Assembly (NCBI RefSeq): GCF_918797505.1
Contig: NC_092797.1
Location: 16,629,372 to 16,693,371 of the forward strand
Direction of reading: 5' to 3'
DNA: 64,000 bases
From: Bemisia tabaci
Lineage: Eukaryota > Arthropoda > Insecta > Hemiptera > Aleyrodidae
Shown here: positions 53,701 to 62,700 of the stretch, one piece after another
How positions within the stretch are numbered: position 1 is the first letter of the stretch
Layout of the letters: the number at the start of each line of letters is the position of its first letter
Position numbers and translations under genes: made by a program
The notes under the pieces: model-generated
Seen by the model: only the letters and a program-made list of their open reading frames with translations
Told to the model about the DNA's origin: nothing
The model's database searches: none

Positions 53701-56700
53701 ATACAAGCATCCCTCCGTCCTTGTTTGAAGCTAAAATAAAGCATTAAATTTCTTGATGGTAAATTTAAGAATACTAACAATTAAAAAAAGAGTATCAAAA
53801 ATTCTTACTGTTATCGTAATCAGCCCAGGTGTCATGAGGTTTTATTACTAACTGGTCACTGTCAAGGACGGCGAAACCATAGATGATATGCGTGCACAAA
53901 TCTGAGTCAATATCACTAGGCAAGTATTTTCCGGGTCCCTGCCTGAAATATAAAAAAGAAAAAGAAAATCAAAGGAGAGAAGAATATGTACACTATAAGG
54001 CTTCATTTATTTATTGTATCTGACCCTTTACATGTGATATCAGTTGTTTTTTTTTTAATTTAGAAAATCACAATACCTTCAGTTGTAGAAATAGCACCTA
54101 CAAGAGTTTGCAAAGATGGGACTCTAATCAGAAACCAGAACCAGTTCGCTTGTATCATTCTCTGTGAAGCAAGGATGGGAAGGCATTTTATATTGATTTC
54201 ATCAACTTATAATGATGTTCTTACTGAATAAAGAGAGAGGGACTAAATTTTATGGAATAGAATTTTGTTACATGTTAAGACGGAGATCAAACATTCAATT
54301 TTAATCTATTTATATCAATTGTATGTTTTCGGCTCAGAAAAGGGTAAAATAAAGAGAGCATTGACAAATTGTTTCAGATGAATACTTCTTGCCTATATTT
54401 GCAAAAGTTGTTAAAAAGAATTCTGACTGCTTCATTCTTGCTATCGAAGTGGTTTCGGCAAGAGGTCATCTCAAAGTATGATTTGGCAGAGAGAAAAAGT
54501 AGAATGCTGTCGTAGAAAGAGTTAAAACTTGTGGGTGCCAAAGAGATAAAATTTTGATAATGAGATTTTAAGCCTCGATTAACAATAAAATGAAGATTAA
54601 TAATAAGATGAGATAAGATTTTCTAACTCAGAATGACAATACACACCTGTACCATGCCCAGTTGGTGAAGTAACAAATGACCTTAAATTCACTCTTAAGA
54701 GCAGGTGGGTAATAAGATGTGGTAGTTGTTGGTTTCAATGAGGTCGTTATCTCATATGGGGGTCGCGTGGTTGTGGGCTTAGTTGTTGTTGGTCTGTATG
54801 GATTTTCATAATCTGGCCTTGTCGGTATCTCATAATCAGGAGGTTTGTACGTAGGTTTAGGTTTCTTGGTGGTAGTTGTGGTGATTGGTTTCAGGGTCGT
54901 TGGTCTTGTGGTAGTTGTAGATTCGTAACTTGGTGTTACGTAGTCAACATCCCCACCGGAACCTGCAAAATGAAACAAATGATTAGTGGCTGCTACTCTG
55001 AAGGGAACTTACGGCGAAAAATTAAAAGAGAATTGTAAAAAAGATTCGTACACAACATCAAAAGACTTGTTTGTTGGCTATTTTTGGAATGAGATGATAA
55101 GTATCATATTAGCAAACTCTATTATGCCTTATTCCTACAAAAAAAGCTTAGTGGTAGAATTTAAACGCAATGATTTTATGAGTTAGATTAAATAACTAAT
55201 TAAACATACCTGGTGGAGGGGCCAAAACTTTGGCAATAGTTGTGAGGAGAGGGTGACGACCTTCACCGCAACGGTTCTTAAAGTCATCTAAATCCAAAGC
55301 CCAAATCATAGCACCACCAAGGTTCATTTCCCTGATGTATTGCGACTGAAATAAATCAACCAATGAATTAATCACTCTAATGATGAAGTAAAAGAAAACG
55401 ATGATCATTTTGAGTGACAGAATGCTTCAAAAATTCAAATCGCTGAAAAAATAATTGTACATAATAAAAAAATATAAAGTAGCATTTGAATTATTTAAAT
55501 ACATTACTAAAATGATTAAAATGGATGGAGACTGAAAAGAAAATATGGTATTATCTGCAAAAAATATACAAACAGGATGATGTGCTCTGAGTCATGCGAC
55601 TTCAAGGTGAAAACAAATTTATTAATTAATTCAGTTCTTTATATAACTTAAATTTTGACGAAAACTGGATCTTAAAATAATATTGTTTTTAAAAACAGCA
55701 TTCCGCTTTTAATTCTCCTTTGTAAATATTATAACAAGGTACAACTGCACTTAGCCATGAACAAGGTATACCTCACTGAAATACCATGAGAATATGTAAT
55801 TTGGAATAAGGATCAAGTTTTTGACCTATTTAGTTACACTGCCATACTCTACAAAAATGTATTACTGTCAGCATCAATATTGGAGGGTTCCTACTTTGAT
55901 TAATACAATAACTTACTTTACGTTTAATTTGCGTGGCATCATCAAAGCCTATCCATTGATTTCCTTTGTAGATATAAGGACCAATGCGTCGCTCAGGATC
56001 TATCACTTCATTCCACTGGCCTGATTTCAAATGTTGACAAATCTGGAAAAAAAATCAAATTTCATTTTGAAAACTAAAAATGGGCTTTTTGAGAGAAAAG
56101 TGTTCTCATGATTTTGGTTTACCATATTGGAAGATAAACGTTAAATTTGTAGTTAATTTTATGTTTAAATTTTCATTTTTCCTTGATTAATTTTTATTTT
56201 TATTTCTTGATAATGTTACTAAACAGAAAAAAATGAATGAAGGCTTGTGAGTATAGCTTTCAGTATCATACTCATTAAACTATATAAAAAATAGATACTA
56301 GTGAATAGACTAATACTACTATAATACTTGACTCACTTCATAATAGGCCAAGAAACCAGCTGCACGTGTCTGTTCACCAGCTTCACCCGGTCCAGTTGCT
56401 GGGGCATTGAGACCATGTTTGTTTGGATCGGCCAAAGTGAATGATTGACCATAGAATGGCATACCCATCACAATCTTCCTGCGTGGCATTCCTTGCTTGA
56501 TCCAGTAATTGATGGAGTAATCCTGAGGAATCAAAGCAAACAAATGTAGTTTGGATACACTTGTTTATTTTGTTCCAGATCTTTGATTCTTAAAAAATTC
56601 AAATCCACAAATGCCTCAGATTTAAAAGATATGCGAAAAGTCCTTGAATTTGCTTAATATTATGTTTCATCCTCTTCTTTGATGTTATACCTAATTACAT

Positions 56701-59700
56701 CTTGCTAAATTGACCTTTGTCCTTACCAGTATTTTACAACAGTTGTCAAAGCTGCTCTCTGGTACAATTGCCAGCGGAACTTTCATACATACATACATAC
56801 ATACATATAAGTCGCTTTACAGCACTCCCTCGCGCTCTATGACTCCTAACCTCCACTGCTCTCTTTCAAACCACAAATCTTGGGGGTTGAGCACCTTAAC
56901 ATATCCGCTTCAATCCTTTCCCTCCAACCTTTCATTGGGCGCCCTCTCTGCGTCTTCTCCCAGGAGGAATCCAGTCGAGGACCTTTCAACTTGTTTAAAA
57001 TTTTTGTTATATTGAAAGGATTTGGCAAAATAGTTGAAACTCTCATAATTCAAGGTTTTTCACAAAAAACTTACAGTGTTAAAGTCAGCGTAATCATCCT
57101 CAGGGTGATAATAGAAGGGAGAATTGTGGCCGGTTTTTTTGTCCCATTGGCCATGGTAATCATAAGACATGACAGCTAACCAATCCAAGTTTTCAGCAAG
57201 AGCTCGTACATCGTAACCTGGCGAGAAAAATTGGCAAATACATACAGTAATGAATATTTGATCTACATTATAGTATTAAATTTAAATTACACTCATTCAT
57301 TAAACATGCTTCGAATTTTTAAGATTGGTAAATATTAAAAATGAAGATTTAGGTATGACCTTTCATGTGCAAGCTATTGAGAAAATAAAAAAAAACCCTA
57401 ATTTTTGAACAGGATGGACGAACGAAATGACGGAACATTTAAAATTGAAGGATGAATGATTTTGATTGAGTTGGAGAATTGTGCAGCGAAACATTTCGGA
57501 CATAAATGTTCCCAAAGACAAGGAAAGTACATGAAATTAATCAGTTGTAAACTTTGGAAATCACGGAAAAAAAAAGAATTGCTGATTCAGCAATTCAATT
57601 GCTAAAAATGGTGAGTGCAATGTTTCAACGCAGATTTTACAACAAAAAAATGCTACTTTAACCACCCCCATGGTTAAATTAGTTTACAATATGGTTAAAG
57701 TAGCATTTTTTTGTTGTAAAATTTGCGTTGAAACATTGCACTGACTTTTTTTAGTAATTGAATTGCTAAATCAGCAATTCTTTTTTTTTCCGTGATTGAT
57801 CGATTTCACAATAAAGAAGCTTTATCAACAATTTGAGCATACCTTCATCGATAACTTTCTTGCTTGGCGAAACGGCAGCTGAGAGAAGAAGACCTTTAGG
57901 AGCAAAAGCTTGCCTCAATTCACGAACAAACGCAGCAAAGTTTTCTTTATCCGAACTTGGCCCTTTGTTGCAATCCACCTTTTTCCGAACAAAAGAGATA
58001 AATACCAACGTTAAAAATAAAAGATAAAAGTCAAAATAGAGATTAAAGACCATGACTTTTGAATATAAATTTGAATCAAACAGAAATGCTGTCAGAATTG
58101 TCTGACTGCGACTGATTGTGAGTAAATTTGAGGATTAATCATTTGACCTTCATATGCAAAATATCATTCAAAGTTCTAAATTGGAAAATTGAGAATTTTG
58201 TGAAATATAGTAAGTCAAATTCAGCTGAAAGCAACGTCTTAAGGCTGACCTTTGAAGCAAAGAAAATAATATCAAATGGAGTGATAAATTCATACCTGCC
58301 AACATTTTGGATACTCCCAGTCTAGATCCAATCCATCGAAGTTATGCTTCAAAATGAAGTCTACAACATGAGAAATGAATCTCCTTCTTGCACTTGGATT
58401 ATTCACAAGCCTACTGTACTTGTCACCAGCTGAATCATTCCATCCTCCGATGGCGATTGTTACTTTGGTTCCGTGCTTTTTAGCTTTTGTCACACGTTCA
58501 TAGAATTCTATAATAAAAAAGCAAAAATGAATTCAGGAGATCTTTGGCGGGGATTCTAATGATGGAAACAAGCTGAATATTATATCAATTTTAGAAGTTT
58601 CTTCAGAAATTTTGAATCAATAACATGGATTAATTGTTGATGAGGTGAATCTATAGAGCAATCATCCAGATATAGAATACATTTTGCTAAAATAGTGGTC
58701 TCAGTTTGCATTTTTGGCAAAAATCGGATCAACTACGTCTTAAGACACACTTCAACTGATTCCAAAGAATCCATTTACGAACCCATTGACTGAAAGCGAC
58801 GAGTGGGACTCGTCCGCGCTGCGCCGGCCCGGATCTGAAGCGACGAGTCCCACTCGTCCTGAGACTTAGCAACATTATTTGCGTTGTTTTGGGTGTCTCC
58901 CGATAGAGAGCACCACTTGGCAACATTATTTGCGTTGTTTTGGGTGTCTCCCGATTGGAGCGCCACATATTTCCCTGATCTGGTCCATTATTTTCCTGAT
59001 TATATGGTAATTTTCAAGTTTAGAAAATAACCCTCATTTTTATTTTTGCTTGGAATTTTCTAGTTTTTCTTTGAGGTTACGCTTTCTACTTTATTTGTTT
59101 TGCACTGGTTGCAGTTTTATTTTTTGCACTCTATCTTATAATATAAGTAATCTGCGTTTCCTCTTTGGTTTGCAAACCCTTTTCTCTTGTCGCGTGCTGT
59201 TTTTTGTCAAAAATACATGATTTTCCCTAATTTTCCACTTTTTTTCCAATTTTTCTTCACACATTTCAACAACACAGATGTATAAAAATGGAACTCATAT
59301 TCATCAACCAGGCAATTATGGTCTCTTCATAGTCTTGTAATAAGTAACCAAATAAATTTTTTTGAGTTAGTGGCTCTACAAGCCCCAAAAATCTGATTTT
59401 ATAGGGTAAAGGTGAAATTAGCAAATCAGGGCTAAAATTAAATACTCATTCTAGGCGCAGAAACCCAAAATTAATTAATCAGTCAATGGGTTAAACCTTG
59501 AAATAAAGCTGAAAGTATAAAAGTTCACTCAATCTGAAAGTCAAGGCTATAAAATACACGATTTCTATCCTAAAAAACTGATGCCAGGAAGTAAATATTT
59601 AGGCAAGATACACTGAGATATTATAGCATACTTACGATTTTCTTCATCAGCCCAGGAATCATGAGGTTTAATGATGTAGTTTTCACCATCCAAAACAGCG

Positions 59701-62700
59701 AACCCGTAAACAATATGTGTGCAAAGTTTGTAATTGATGTCCTCTGGAAGATATTTCCCGTAACCTTGTCGGTACCAGGCCCAATTGGTGAAGTAACAGA
59801 CCACTTTGAAGTAACCTGAAGTTGAGAAAGAAGAATCGAGTGAAACAAGAGATGCACATAAACAATGCATTCATCAGTTAAGATTGATCTAGCGTGCTTG
59901 CCGGGAAGCTTCGATAGCCAATGGGTCACTAAACCATGAACGAATTTTGACTTGCGAACATAGTTTTCTGAAGGAAAACGACGTGTATAACACGATGCAA
60001 ACATTAAAAATGCAAACAAGTAACTCAATTACCCAGAAATGCGCAGTTCAAATCGCTCAACTTATACGCAAATTTAAAACGCCCCGGTTTCGCGCTGCAC
60101 TGAATGATGTCATCCGGCACCAATCAGAGGTAGGCACATGTTTCCCTGACGTCCGTCAAATGTTCATCTGCTCTTCGTATATGAGAACAATACTAAAGTC
60201 GAAATTATATCTTTTGAATTCAAGACTAGAATCTCATTCATATGTTAGCTGTAATAAACAATCGACAACTCCACATTGAAATACGTTTTATTTGAACAAA
60301 CATCAGAGGAAAATGAGAAGAAGATTGCAATATGACGACTACCTCAGTACATCAACCAAGTCAGTTTCCCGCCATTCGAGTGCGTTTGAAATGTCTTGCA
60401 GTTTTTAGATTTTTCAAAAGCGGTTTTCTCCGTGATGTTGGCTCCATGAAAATGCGGAAAAATCACCACGTTATCTCCTCACATAGTACTTTCAGAATAT
60501 TCAATAAAATAAACAAGGTTTAGTGACCCATTGGTGAGATAATAATTTATTATAGGGGGACATATTTAAATAAAAACCCTGGTGGTCTAATGAAATTGAT
60601 GTCCAAGAGGAGGTGGCTGGTTTTTTGGTTGAGTGATTGATAAGGGAGGGAAAGTGCCATCACAAATGCTCATGGATGTTTTTAAACATAAGTCAAAAGT
60701 CATCAGAGTGGAATATTTTGATTGCGTTGTCTTGTATGAAATACGGAATAGGGTGATGCTAGAATTTTTGAGTCATGCTTGAGGCGATTCATTCCCCTTC
60801 CCCAAACTGTTAATGCCAAGTTTTATCAGAAAAAAAAATTGTAAAAAAAACACTATTAATCAAAATAGCATGGTAATGGGCACTATACAAGATAGAGTTT
60901 ACAGAGAACGCTATTCACATCACAGGGAGTTTGAGAATCAACTTCTAGGCAAGACATTTATATACATAGACTTTTCACTTATACGATGGAACACAAATCG
61001 TTCAAGAAGTATCATTCATAATTTTGCCAAGGCACTAATGTATTGATAATTAATGCTTACATCCTCTTTCAAGTTGATTTCTAAGCTTGCCGTTGGGTGA
61101 ATAATTTCCTACATAAAATTTTAAGGAGAAAGCTTGTAAAAAAGTGCTTTAGTTTGTACGATGTCTGGTGCCCTTTGCTAAAAATATGAATCATACCTGA
61201 CAGAGCTGGGGCTAGATCTGGGGCTTCTGTCCAAGCAGGAGTAGCTGGCCTCCAAACCCAGGATGTGGTTTGTTCTGGCTTCCATTGCCACTCCGTGGTG
61301 GTAGATGGTTTGGTAGTTGTAACAGCTGTGGGCGGGGGTTTCCATCCCTCGGTTGTAGTTTCTGGCTTCCACTCCCAGGGTGGCTTTGTTGTCGATGGAG
61401 GTTTCCATCCCTCGGTTGTAGTTTCTGGCTTCCACTCCCAGGGTGGCTTTGTTGTCGATGGAGGTTTGGAGGTTGTCCCTTCAGTCCATGTCCATTGAGT
61501 GGTTGATGGGGTTGTGGGATAGCTGGTGGTAGGATAATAAGTGCTGGAGATAATTTCGTTTCCACCCGTTGCGCACACATTGAGATATGGCCAGTCGCAG
61601 TTTTTCGTTCTCTGTTATAACATTCATGAATTAGTCAATGATTTTACAGGCTCTCATACTAAAAGAGATAACGATGTGTAATGTAATGCAATACAAATTT
61701 ATTGAAAACATAAAATGCATGGAATCAACTTAAGAGAGGTGTGAATGGAAAATTACTGCTCTTTTCTCATATTTCAGTCTGGTCAATCATTTAAAAGTGA
61801 CCCATTCGATTTTCCTATGAAGTTATATCAACATCTAGAATATGCATTTTTCCAGCCAGAGGTGAGTGATCTCAAAAGTATTTTTTGTTCAGCTGACTCC
61901 AGGGATATTTGCCTTCACTCAACGCAGAGACCAAAATCGGTAACAACCAATCTGAGAGAGAGAGAGCTGGTCCATTTTTTATCTTTCTCCATTTGAACAT
62001 AATTTAAAGCTTTCATTTATAACATAATTAAAACTTGAAATGGAGGATTTTTTAGGTGGGAGTTCAAAAAGTAAACGGATAATTTCTAGGATTAGTAAAA
62101 CCTAGGTGCAGCACTTACATAATTCCAATGCAAGCCTGCTGGGCAACTTTGTTCTTGGTACTGACCCCACAGACACACAAGGTATTTGTTACAATCGGTG
62201 GGATGTGGAGCAAAATTTTCAGTGCATGCACCATAGCGGCCAAGGTAATCTAAAATAAAAATACAGAAACATCAACATTAAAATTGAACCATCCTTTGAC
62301 TCTGTTCATTCACTTTAAGTCTCATAAATTTAAACTATAGAAATTACAAAACAGGTAGCTATTTTAAAGTAAAAAAGACGAAATTTCGCGAACTTGAAGT
62401 CAGGTTTTGTAAATCTTTCAACTGCAAAAACCCCCTCAATTGGGCATATTCTTAAAAAGAATCATAAAATCAATTAAAATTTTCTTTGCCAAAATCCAGT
62501 GGATTTACGCCATGAAGAGAATCATCAAAAAATTCTGCAAGTCCACTAGATTGTAATTTTTTTTTGAGACATTTTTCTGTAATTTATGCTCTTCTCTTTT
62601 CGGCTCTAAATAGAGGATATAGCAAGTCAAAAATTAGTGAAAAATCCTTACTGATAAAATATGTTGGATTAGCGCTAGGATTCAATGAGTAAGGCTTAGC

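Larger units (their letters stand above)
55210..59815 (-). other. GH18 domain a (catalytically intact)
   Basis: Seven exons. Motif I is KVTIAIGGWNDS, motif II is FDGLDLDWEYP with the acid/base Glu present, motif III is MSYDYHGQWD, and motif IV is GGAMIWALDLDDF. It begins FKVVCYFTNWAWYR, standard for insect GH18 chitinases. It is predicted active. Confidence 0.92.

Noticed and set aside
61265..61506. Plus-strand ORFs of 77-78 codons across the chitinase linker
   Set aside because: They are antisense shadows of the Thr/Pro/Trp repeat; stops are absent because of codon bias.
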